A stretch of DNA of 39,608 nucleotides from the IMG/VR virus record IMGVR_UViG_3300035183_000286, positions 1 through 39,608 of that record; one strand, given 5' to 3'. The position numbers and the translations under genes are program-made. The first letter of the stretch is position 1. Each line of letters opens with the position of its first letter. A model generated the notes under the pieces. It saw only the letters and a program-made list of their open reading frames with translations, was not told the DNA's origin and searched no databases. Of this stretch, positions 19,991 through 26,709 are shown piece by piece. The stretch comes from a virus.

Positions 19991-21103
19991 TTACCTCCCA
20001 GGTTCGACCAGCATGCCCGCGGCGGCTGGCCGCTGCACGTCGACATGCACCCCGACCGAGGCGCTCACCGCGACCAGCACCGCGCCGGGCTGGCTGACCG
20101 TGACCGCCTGCGCCCACGTGGCCCCGATCGGCGCGGCCGACAGGTCGATCAGGACTGCCGCGACCCGGGCGTCTCCACGGCCCCGCGCGCTCACCGCGCC
20201 GAGTCCGCTCAGGGTGGCGACGCCGCGCGCCTCACCCCGACCCGACGGCACGATCGCCGTCGCCCCGTTCCCAAGCCCGGTCTGACTGCGCGCCTCGCCC
20301 CGGCCGCTCGGCAGGAGCTGGCCCGTCCCGACGACCGTCACTGCCGCGCGCGTCTCGCCCCGGCCGATCGCGGTTACCGAGCCGACGCCGGTCAGCACCA
20401 CGGACGCGCGCGCCTCGCCGCGGCTTGCCCCGCTCAGGGCGGTTGCCCCATTCGCCAGCGAGGCCGCGCCCCGAGCTTCCGCGCGACCCGCCGCAGTCAG
20501 GGCGCCGGCGCCGGAGGGAGTCGCGCTGCCCCGCGCCTCGCCTCGGCCATTCCCCGCCACGGCCCCCGACGCCGTCGGCAGGACCGAGGCCCGGCTCTCG
20601 CCGCGGGTCTGTGCGCCGAGGCTGGTCGTCCCGTTCGTCAGGCTGACCGCGGCCCGGGCCTCCCCGCGCCCCGCGGGCAGGAGCGCCCCGGACCCGCTCG
20701 CGCTGGCCGTGCCTCGCGCCTCACCGCGGCTGACCGCGGCAACCGCCCCGGCACCCGTCAGGGCTACGGCGGCGCGACTGTCCCCGCGGCTCGCCGCCGC
20801 CGTGAAGCCGATCGCCTGCCCGGTCGCCGCCCCGCGCGCCTCACCCCTGGCAGACGGGAGGAGCGCCCCGGAGCCAGTGAGGAGGCAGCTCGCCCGGGAG
20901 TGTCCGCTCCCCGAGGCCGCGACCGCGCCGGTCGCACTGAGCAGGCCGACAGCGCGGGCTTCACCGCGCCCGCTCGCCGCAATGGTCGGGGTTGTAGCCG
21001 CGACCTCGAGAAAGTCCTGGTCGAGGAGCCCCTGCCTCCATGCGGGGTCAAGGGTTCCGTCGAGCGTCAGCTCGGCGTCAAGGAAGCCGGCGACGACGCC
21101 CAT
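19991..21103 (-). CDS. Tail fibre-like protein with 14 repeats of about 20 residues
   Basis: 370 residues. After a 35-residue start, residues 40-325 consist of about 14 copies of a 20-residue unit centred on [GAST]-R-G-E-[AST]-R followed by an Ala/Val/Leu strand and a Gly turn (for example SRGEARASVVLTGVGSVTAI). The regular alternation suggests a beta-solenoid or fibrous stalk. The C-terminus (GATWAQAVTVSQPGAVLVAV) looks like a small beta domain. It sits beside the Gly-rich adhesin, consistent with an elongated receptor-binding fibre. Confidence 0.6.
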   Translation of the reverse strand: MGVVAGFLDAELTLDGTLDPAWRQGLLDQDFLEVAATTPTIAASGRGEARAVGLLSATGAVAASGSGHSRASCLLTGSGALLPSARGEARGAATGQAIGFTAAASRGDSRAAVALTGAGAVAAVSRGEARGTASASGSGALLPAGRGEARAAVSLTNGTTSLGAQTRGESRASVLPTASGAVAGNGRGEARGSATPSGAGALTAAGRAEARGAASLANGATALSGASRGEARASVVLTGVGSVTAIGRGETRAAVTVVGTGQLLPSGRGEARSQTGLGNGATAIVPSGRGEARGVATLSGLGAVSARGRGDARVAAVLIDLSAAPIGATWAQAVTVSQPGAVLVAVSASVGVHVDVQRPAAAGMLVEPGR

Positions 21104-21107
21104 GTGA

Positions 21108-22445
21108 TCAGTAGGTGATCACGACGGCGTAGCCGTTCCCGCCGACACCGCCCGCGCCGCCGAGACCGGGGTTCATCCCGCACCCGCCACCGCCACCGCC
21201 ACCACCGCCCCGTCCGCCTGCGCCGCCCGCCGCGCCCGCCGTGCTCGCCGTCACGGTGGTACCGCCACCACCGCCCCCACCACCGCCGCGGGTCGAATCG
21301 CCCGCAGTGCCCGCGCCGCCAGCCGTAGGCGAGGCGCCGTCCGTGCCCGCGGCCCCGCCCCCGCCCGCGGTGTACGTATTGCTCTGTCCGCCCGCCGTCC
21401 CCGCGACGTTGGCCGGGGTCGCGTTATGGCTCCCGCCATGTCCGCCGCCGCCGCCCCCGAAGATGGAGCTGCCGCCAACGGCGTGGGTCGGGGTGGAGGT
21501 ACTGCCGCCGCCGCCGCCGCCGCCATACTCCGCGTTGTGGGTCGTGACCACGGTGATGGGGCCGTCCGAGCCAGTGCCGCCCCATACGCCGGTGACGCCT
21601 TTGGCGCCGGAGGGTCCAGGGAGTCCGCCATTGCCGACTGCGGTTGATCCCGTCGCGCCCGCGCCACCCGTGCCGCCGCCCCCGCCGCCCCCGCCCGCCA
21701 CGGCGGAGATCGCGCCGCCGCGCCCGCCACCGCCGCCGTAGGCCGTGGCGAACGTGCCGAAACTGGTGTTGCCGCCGATGCCGCCGTCCCCGCCCGCCGC
21801 GCCCGCCGCCCCGGGGATGCCGCCGGTGCCGCCCGCCCCCACGGTCACCGTGACGGTGGCGCCGAGATCTGCGGCGTTGTAGTGCTCGCGCCTGAACGCC
21901 CCACCGCCTCCCCCCGCGCCGCCCTTGGCGACGACAGCGGTTGCCAGCGAAGCGCCTGCCCCACCGCCTCCACCCGCCCCCCAGAGCTTGACGAACACGA
22001 CTTTCGGGGTGAACGCGGTCGGCTTGGTCCACGTGTTGGCGCCGGGCGTGGTGAACACCTGCACGTCAACCTGCCCCTGATTGCCGACATACATCACGCC
22101 GGTCGCGGTGAGGCGCATCCAGGTGCCCTCGACGCAGACCGCCGACTCGCCGGGCAGCAGGGTAATCGTCGTGCCAGGGTGATTGGTGGCGGACACGTCG
22201 CGCTGGACCTGCATCACCCCATTGAGCGACGCATCGAGGTTGATGATCTCGATCTTCTTCGCGTTCCGCACGCCGGACGCCGGCGCTTCACAAATCGTCG
22301 TCGTGGTCGCCGAGCTGATCGACGTGATCGTGCGACCCTGCGTCAGCGTCCCGCTGACGTTGTCCACCCAGTCAACAATCACCTTGAGCGAGGCGGCCGT
22401 CGTGGTGATCAGTTCGAGCGAGTCGGTCGTTGGCAGGTTGATCAT
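21108..22445 (-). CDS. Glycine-rich tail adhesin
   Basis: 445 residues. The N-terminal 130 residues form a beta-rich attachment domain (including ITLLPGESAVCVEGTWMRL), then FTTPGANTWTKP introduces the glycine-rich domain: long GGGGGGG runs alternating with short variable segments up to the C-terminal GYAVVITY. Gly-rich adhesins of this sort present variable loops on a polyglycine core and recognise host surface receptors in phages such as S16 (gp38). The variable segments are the likely specificity determinants. Confidence 0.75.
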   Translation of the reverse strand: MINLPTTDSLELITTTAASLKVIVDWVDNVSGTLTQGRTITSISSATTTTICEAPASGVRNAKKIEIINLDASLNGVMQVQRDVSATNHPGTTITLLPGESAVCVEGTWMRLTATGVMYVGNQGQVDVQVFTTPGANTWTKPTAFTPKVVFVKLWGAGGGGGAGASLATAVVAKGGAGGGGGAFRREHYNAADLGATVTVTVGAGGTGGIPGAAGAAGGDGGIGGNTSFGTFATAYGGGGGRGGAISAVAGGGGGGGGTGGAGATGSTAVGNGGLPGPSGAKGVTGVWGGTGSDGPITVVTTHNAEYGGGGGGGSTSTPTHAVGGSSIFGGGGGGHGGSHNATPANVAGTAGGQSNTYTAGGGGAAGTDGASPTAGGAGTAGDSTRGGGGGGGGGTTVTASTAGAAGGAGGRGGGGGGGGGCGMNPGLGGAGGVGGNGYAVVITY

Positions 22446-22460
22446 GCAAGAGCCGTCCTG

Positions 22461-23759
22461 TTAGGTGCGCCGTGGCCCCAACGGGGGCGGCAAGAGGCGA
22501 ATGTCGTAACCGTCTGTGAGCGGTTCGAGGTTGGGCGCGAGGGCGCTCGCAACAGACACCAGGTTCCCCGCCGCAAACCACGAAGTCTTGTTCGTGGTAT
22601 CGAAGCAGAAAATGCCCGGCGTTCCCCCGCTTTGGGGTCCGGTCGAGTCCGAGCTGTCGGACCCGAACAGGAAGCCGTTCCGGAACACCTCGATGGTGGT
22701 GGGCGAGGCACCCCGCGCGATAACGCGGATGTAGTCGCCTGTCGTGAAGGCCCCTGTCCCTGGGAACGAGATGGTGTTGAACGCACTGGCGGTAAAGCGG
22801 AAGATCGGCCCAGCTCCATTTGGGTCATAGCCGTAGGCGTTGCCGCCGGAGGCAGAGCACCGCACGAGGGCGCCAATGTCATTGGTTGCTGCCGAGGCTA
22901 TCCGGATTTCGCACCACTGATGGCCGTCCGAGGTCCATGTCCCGTCGGTGCGACGCATCGCGTTTTCGGTGCCCGCACTGACACCCCCCGCCTGATTGCT
23001 CACCCGCTGGAGATTGCCAAGCGTACCGAAACTTGCCCATGGCGCGGGCAGGGGATTCGCGTTACTGCCGACGAAATCGTCCGACACCTGCGTGTCGCCC
23101 GCCTGACGGAGCGTCACGGCATAAGTCATCGTGCGGTCGTTATTGCTCGCCGTGGCTGTGAGAGCTTTCGTCCCAGCAGTTGCCTTGGCAAAGCAGTGAA
23201 CCGCCCCACCCCGCGAGGTTAGCCCGCCGACCACTGCGACCCGCGCCATGTTGGTGCCTTCCACGTAGGCGGGCGAGGCAACCAAAGCGCCGACATCCAC
23301 GGTCCAGAGTAGGCACACCTGATTGTCCGTCGCCGGGGTCGCGTTCAAGGTGACGCCGTCCGCCCCGGTGCCGGGCGCTGCTTGCACGCTCACCGCGACA
23401 TCGTTATACGGCGTACCGGTCGCCACGGTGTAGGCGTCCTCGACGGCGAGGAGCAGGCCATCGTTCGCATTCGCGGAGAAACTGGCGGTGATCGTCGGAG
23501 CGGAGCCGGGGACTGCTGCGTAGCGAAACCACCAGATCGAGCCCTGCTCGTTACTGGTGGCGTCGGTATTGTCGCTTCCCGTGACTTTGGTGTAGCTGTT
23601 CCCGAACTGATCCTGCACGGAGTTGAGCGCCGGACTCGTCGCAGTAGAATACTGCACCAGCACCACCACCACGGCCCCAGCCCGAACATTGGCCCCGAGC
23701 GTCACCGCGATAGTGCTGGCCGCCGCCGTCAGCGACGTTCCCGCACCCTGAATAATCAT
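22461..23759 (-). CDS. Tail protein with lectin-like domain
   Basis: 432 residues from ATG 23759 (ATGA overlap). The first 220 residues are a beta-rich domain (AASTIAVTLGANVRAGAVVV, then VQDQFGNSYTKV). The second half, starting at VSDDFVGSNANPLPAPWASF, has the layout of a concanavalin/LamG-like jelly roll (GHQWCEIRIASA, later FRNGFLFGS). Probably carbohydrate binding on the tail tip or a side fibre. Confidence 0.65.
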   Translation of the reverse strand: MIIQGAGTSLTAAASTIAVTLGANVRAGAVVVVLVQYSTATSPALNSVQDQFGNSYTKVTGSDNTDATSNEQGSIWWFRYAAVPGSAPTITASFSANANDGLLLAVEDAYTVATGTPYNDVAVSVQAAPGTGADGVTLNATPATDNQVCLLWTVDVGALVASPAYVEGTNMARVAVVGGLTSRGGAVHCFAKATAGTKALTATASNNDRTMTYAVTLRQAGDTQVSDDFVGSNANPLPAPWASFGTLGNLQRVSNQAGGVSAGTENAMRRTDGTWTSDGHQWCEIRIASAATNDIGALVRCSASGGNAYGYDPNGAGPIFRFTASAFNTISFPGTGAFTTGDYIRVIARGASPTTIEVFRNGFLFGSDSSDSTGPQSGGTPGIFCFDTTNKTSWFAAGNLVSVASALAPNLEPLTDGYDIRLLPPPLGPRRT

Positions 23760-24013
23760 ACGGCCTTCCGACGACGCCAGCGGTGCGGCAGGGTCAGACC
23801 TATGATCGACAGATCGGGACACTGGTGCCCCTCAATGCGACCGCCACCACGAGTGACCCCCGCCACCAGCAGGAAGCAGGCGGCCTGTGCCGGATCGTCC
23901 CACCACGGCGCGAGCCCGAGCGAGACGGGCCACCGCCGCATCGTGCGCACCTGTGCCGGTGGGGCATTCTGATAGGGGCCACAGACCTTGCCCGACGTTC
24001 GCTGGTAGCTCAT
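23756..24013 (-). CDS. Small protein (85 aa) in tail-fibre block
   Basis: ATG 24013 and TGA 23756 both lie in 4-nt overlaps with neighbours. Contains GLAPWWDDPAQAACFLLVAG and a basic C-terminus. No family recognised; its place among fibre genes suggests a minor virion or assembly protein. Confidence 0.55.
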   Translation of the reverse strand: MSYQRTSGKVCGPYQNAPPAQVRTMRRWPVSLGLAPWWDDPAQAACFLLVAGVTRGGGRIEGHQCPDLSIIGLTLPHRWRRRKAV

Positions 24014-24102
24014 CGCTTGACCGACTGCGGCTTCGGGAGCTTCTGATTCTGTGGCTTCCCCTTGGGGAGCTGGATCGGTGGCTTACCCAGCTTGCGCGGC
24101 AC
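24010..24102 (-). CDS. Lys/Pro-rich microprotein (30 aa)
   Basis: GTG 24102 with GGGAGGTG just upstream; it lies across the end of the secreted-protein gene and ends in an ATGA overlap. It contains LGKPPIQLPKGKPQNQKLPK: about a quarter lysine, a fifth proline, no acidic residue. Confidence 0.45.
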   Translation of the reverse strand: MPRKLGKPPIQLPKGKPQNQKLPKPQSVKR

Positions 24103-24763
24103 GGTACACCTCCCACGGGTCGGGCAGGATCGAGTCGTGTGGGAACCACGGTCGCAACGTCAGACGCATCTGCTCGTAGCGGAGTCGCACGTCGCGGGCG
24201 GGGTCCGGACGGGATGCCGGGGTGGGTCCACAGGCTGCGGACTGGTTGCTCACCCCGGTCCAGGTGGTGCCGCCGTCCGTGGTGCTGTAGGCGCAGAACT
24301 GCTGCAGGCTGCCCCCCACCAGCGCGACTGTTTTCGGTGTTACCCGCAAGGCGGACAATTGCAGGCTATCCACCGTTCCAGTGGGCGGCAGCACTGGGCG
24401 CGTGTATAGCGCCCTGGCACATGGCAGCAGCGGCACGGCGAGCAGCCGCTTGTAGAGCGTGACGCAGGCGGTGACGGTGGCCGTGTCGCCTTCGGCCAGC
24501 GCGGGAGATGGCACCAGCCGCACCGGCCCCACCGTGGTCGCCACGCCGTTGACGGGGCCGGAAATCTTGACCCGTGCGGTGGGGGCGTTGCGTACACTGA
24601 ATAGGGTCACGGCGCTATCCGGAGTATTCTGGACCCGGAGGCCAAGAAGGGTGACGGTCAGGGTATCGCCGGCCGCCACCACGGCGAGGCGTCCGCCGGT
24701 CACGGTGGCGTTGGCCGCCGTACAGGCCGCGGCGGCGAGCAGGGCTGCAGCAAGGCGGCGCAT
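24083..24763 (-). CDS. Secreted Ig-like protein with signal peptide
   Basis: 226 residues from ATG 24763 (TGATG overlap). The N-terminus MRRLAAALLAAAACTAANA is a typical signal peptide; the AAAC segment is only a weak lipobox. The mature part is beta-rich with two Ig-like segments: GDTLTVTLLGLRVQN, then LRVTPKTVALVGGSLQQFCA and SNQSAACGP, which resembles a bacterial Ig-like (BIG2) domain with paired cysteines. Phage-encoded exported proteins can alter the host surface or periplasm; which applies here is unknown. Confidence 0.6.
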   Translation of the reverse strand: MRRLAAALLAAAACTAANATVTGGRLAVVAAGDTLTVTLLGLRVQNTPDSAVTLFSVRNAPTARVKISGPVNGVATTVGPVRLVPSPALAEGDTATVTACVTLYKRLLAVPLLPCARALYTRPVLPPTGTVDSLQLSALRVTPKTVALVGGSLQQFCAYSTTDGGTTWTGVSNQSAACGPTPASRPDPARDVRLRYEQMRLTLRPWFPHDSILPDPWEVYRAAQAG

Positions 24764-25449
24764 CACTCCTCCACCAGCGCCAGGGCCGACGCGGCGATCG
24801 TCGGCGTCACGCCGTTGGTCACCGCGAGTTTGATCATCTTCCACGCGAGCACGCCACCCGCCGCGGTGATGTCGAGTGTGGCACCGCCCTGGGTGGCGGA
24901 AATCGTCATGTCATTGCCCGAGACCGTCTTGACGAAGTAGATCGTCCCTGCCGTGATGCCGGTCGGCAGAGCATCCTTAGGCGGGGCGAAGAAAGCGACC
25001 TCGTCGTTCACCGCCACACCGGACAAGCCGGGGATGGTGATCACGTCGGCGGTCGTCGCGGTGCCCTCGCCGAGCTGGGTGCCGCACGGGCAGATGTAAT
25101 CCAGGGTGCCAGCGCCGGAGGTCGAGCGGCCGATGCCGACGAAATAGATGTTGTTCGGGCCGGCCGAGGTCGAGGCGGGGAACGCCTGAGCGTTCGCGTT
25201 GGTGACCTGGTTCCCCGAGACGGTCCACTCGGCGCCGCTCCGCGCGACCGACTTCCGCGCGTAGCTGGTGTACGTGGTCTCGCCCGTGGTCTGCGAGCCC
25301 GCCTCCCCGGGGTAGGTTTCGTGGAGCGAGAGGAAGAGACTTCCCGCCACGGTCGAGCCGCGCAGGCCGGTCGCATCGCCCACGTTCGCGACGGCCGCGT
25401 TCGTGAAGTAGTGGTTCAGCAGGTCGGTTTCCCAGCTGTTCGTCTTCAT
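24763..25449 (-). CDS. Virion structural protein (228 aa)
   Basis: Starts MKTNSWETDLLNHYFTNAAV and continues SLFLSLHETYPGE, a beginning I have met in structural proteins of environmental siphoviruses. Ser/Thr/Gly-rich and beta-predicted, with FVGIGRSTSGAGTLDYICPC near residue 110. Probably a minor tail or baseplate component. Follows the muralytic enzyme gene by 14 bases. Confidence 0.6.
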   Translation of the reverse strand: MKTNSWETDLLNHYFTNAAVANVGDATGLRGSTVAGSLFLSLHETYPGEAGSQTTGETTYTSYARKSVARSGAEWTVSGNQVTNANAQAFPASTSAGPNNIYFVGIGRSTSGAGTLDYICPCGTQLGEGTATTADVITIPGLSGVAVNDEVAFFAPPKDALPTGITAGTIYFVKTVSGNDMTISATQGGATLDITAAGGVLAWKMIKLAVTNGVTPTIAASALALVEE

Positions 25450-25463
25450 GGTGTCCGCTCCTC

Positions 25464-25868
25464 TCAGGCCATGCCGATGCCGCGAGCGATCTGCTCGTCG
25501 GTGTACGGCTGGCGTCCATTCTCATGGGCGATGATCGCTTTCATCAGCGCCGGGAAGTGCGTCGGGATGTCCAGCGGCTGATTCGGTGCGACACGCATCG
25601 CGGCAGCCACCGCCTGCACATACGCCTCGGTGTTGTTCTCAGTCGGAGGCGCCCATCGCTCGATGATCCCGCGGGCGGTCCGGAGGTTGTAGTGGTCGAA
25701 GTAGGTCCTGAGTGTCCGGAAGAGGGCGCGGAGCCCATACTCCGGCGACTCGAACTGCACGAAGGCGGGGTCGGTCTGCTCGGCCCGCATCCCGCGCCAG
25801 TCCTGCCCGTGCCGGATGTTGCCGGGGTTGTTGTTGCGGATGCCGCGCGGAATCAGGGCGTCGGTCAC
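25464..25868 (-). CDS. Muralytic enzyme (lytic transglycosylase-like endolysin)
   Basis: 134 residues from GTG 25868 (GTGA overlap with the holin candidate). It begins with RGIRNNNPGNIRHG and continues through GLRALFRTLRTYFDHYNLRT and IIERWAPPTENNTEAYVQAV, a pattern of a phage peptidoglycan-degrading family also found as virion protein P5-like enzymes. Expected to cut cell-wall glycan for lysis, delivered by the adjacent small membrane protein. No catalytic glutamate was pinned down by eye, though E-x8-N-N-T is conserved in my memory of the family. Confidence 0.7.
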   Translation of the reverse strand: MTDALIPRGIRNNNPGNIRHGQDWRGMRAEQTDPAFVQFESPEYGLRALFRTLRTYFDHYNLRTARGIIERWAPPTENNTEAYVQAVAAAMRVAPNQPLDIPTHFPALMKAIIAHENGRQPYTDEQIARGIGMA

Positions 25869-26122
25869 GGCGCGTCCCCCGGCCGCCGATACTTCACGAA
25901 GGGGAGCCACGCGGCGACATCGAGCACCTTCTCGCGGACGCCGTCAAAGAGCATGATCAGCAGGCCGCAGCAGGGCACTGCGAGCGCCACAATCACCGGC
26001 CAGGTAATCGCCGTGCCCTTCCAGATCAGCAGGGCCACAAGGGCGGAGATTGTCAGGAAGAGGAGCACGCCAGCGACGAACTTCATGACCGGCGTTGGGT
26101 CGTTGTGACTGTCTGGGCTCAT
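25865..26122 (-). CDS. Holin candidate (two membrane helices)
   Basis: 85 residues from ATG 26122. A polar 12-residue start, membrane segments FVAGVLLFLTISALVALLIW and WPVIVALAVPCCGLLIMLF, and a charged C-terminus. Size, topology and 4-nt overlap with the endolysin-type gene fit a class II holin. The upstream membrane gene (26119..26448) could be its antagonist. Confidence 0.65.
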   Translation of the reverse strand: MSPDSHNDPTPVMKFVAGVLLFLTISALVALLIWKGTAITWPVIVALAVPCCGLLIMLFDGVREKVLDVAAWLPFVKYRRPGDAP

Positions 26123-26448
26123 GATTCGCTCCGGGGCGCAAAGTACCGTTCCATCTGCTGATTATGCCGCCGCTGCTCGATCAGCCAGGCGTCGAAGGTC
26201 TTCGAGAGGTGCTCAATCGCGACGGTGGTCTGGGCCTGCCAGACGAGGTCTTCGCGGTCGGCGCTGCTGTCGTGGCGGGGGCGGAGCAGGGGGGTGACGG
26301 CGCGGATCAGGAGAGCCAGTCCGCCGAGCGAGATGCCGACGTTGCCGAGGGAGTTCTCCGGGCCGGGCGCTTCGGCGGTGGTCGCGACCCACAGGAGCGC
26401 CAGCAGCAGAAAGGCCGCTTCGGGGACGTATCGGCGCAGTCGCTGCAT
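26119..26448 (-). CDS. Membrane protein, possible antiholin
   Basis: 109 residues from ATG 26448 with GGGGGG upstream. Two hydrophobic segments (AAFLLLALLWVATTA and NVGISLGGLALLIRAV) followed by a charged helical tail (LVWQAQTTVAIEHLSKTFDA, then EQRRHNQQMERYF). It precedes the holin candidate with a 4-nt overlap. Upstream lies a hairpin sharing 19 bases with the terminator before the other small membrane gene at 1598..1774. Confidence 0.6.
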   Translation of the reverse strand: MQRLRRYVPEAAFLLLALLWVATTAEAPGPENSLGNVGISLGGLALLIRAVTPLLRPRHDSSADREDLVWQAQTTVAIEHLSKTFDAWLIEQRRHNQQMERYFAPRSES

Positions 26449-26477
26449 TGTGGTTACCCCCCGGCCCGTACACGCAA

Positions 26478-26507
26478 ACGGGCCACATCGCTTAGGATAT
26501 GGCCCGT
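26478..26507 (-). terminator. Hairpin before lysis genes
   Basis: 7-bp arms acgggcc (26478..26484) and ggcccgt (26501..26507), 16-nt loop; on the minus strand followed by only TTTG. May be a weak terminator or attenuator. Shares one arm and the flank with the strong terminator at 1799..1831. Confidence 0.45.
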
Positions 26508-26519
26508 CGAGCAGGCTCG
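26501..26519. repeat. 19-nt element, copy 2
   Basis: Identical to 1824..1842 over 19 bases; flanks differ at once on both sides. Lies upstream of a small membrane protein gene in both cases. Confidence 0.7.
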
Positions 26520-26709
26520 GCTCGGACTTCTTTGACGCCACCAATCTACAATGGTGACCCGTTCTCGCCTAGCTATGGGCTGCTCTGGAGGAGCGAGTCG
26601 CGCCCGGGGGCTGTCTCAGGGCATCGGAGGGGTTGATTTCATGGGGATAATCTGCCCCCGTCCCGAGAGACGGCAATTCCCACCCAGCCACCGGGTATAC
26701 GGGCGCGCC

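Larger units (their letters stand above)
26449..26709. other. Non-coding leader before the lysis genes
   Basis: 261 bases between the tail hub gene and the membrane gene, with no convincing gene on either strand. Contents: hairpin ACGGGCC/GGCCCGT (26478..26507) and the 19-nt shared element. A promoter for the lysis block could lie here, but none is clear by eye. Confidence 0.5.

Noticed and set aside
20045-23222. Long plus-strand frames (357 and 446 codons) opposite the repeat and Gly-rich tail genes
   Set aside because: Arg/Pro/Gly-rich antisense frames typical of GC-rich DNA; the opposite strand has coherent structural proteins in overlapping order.
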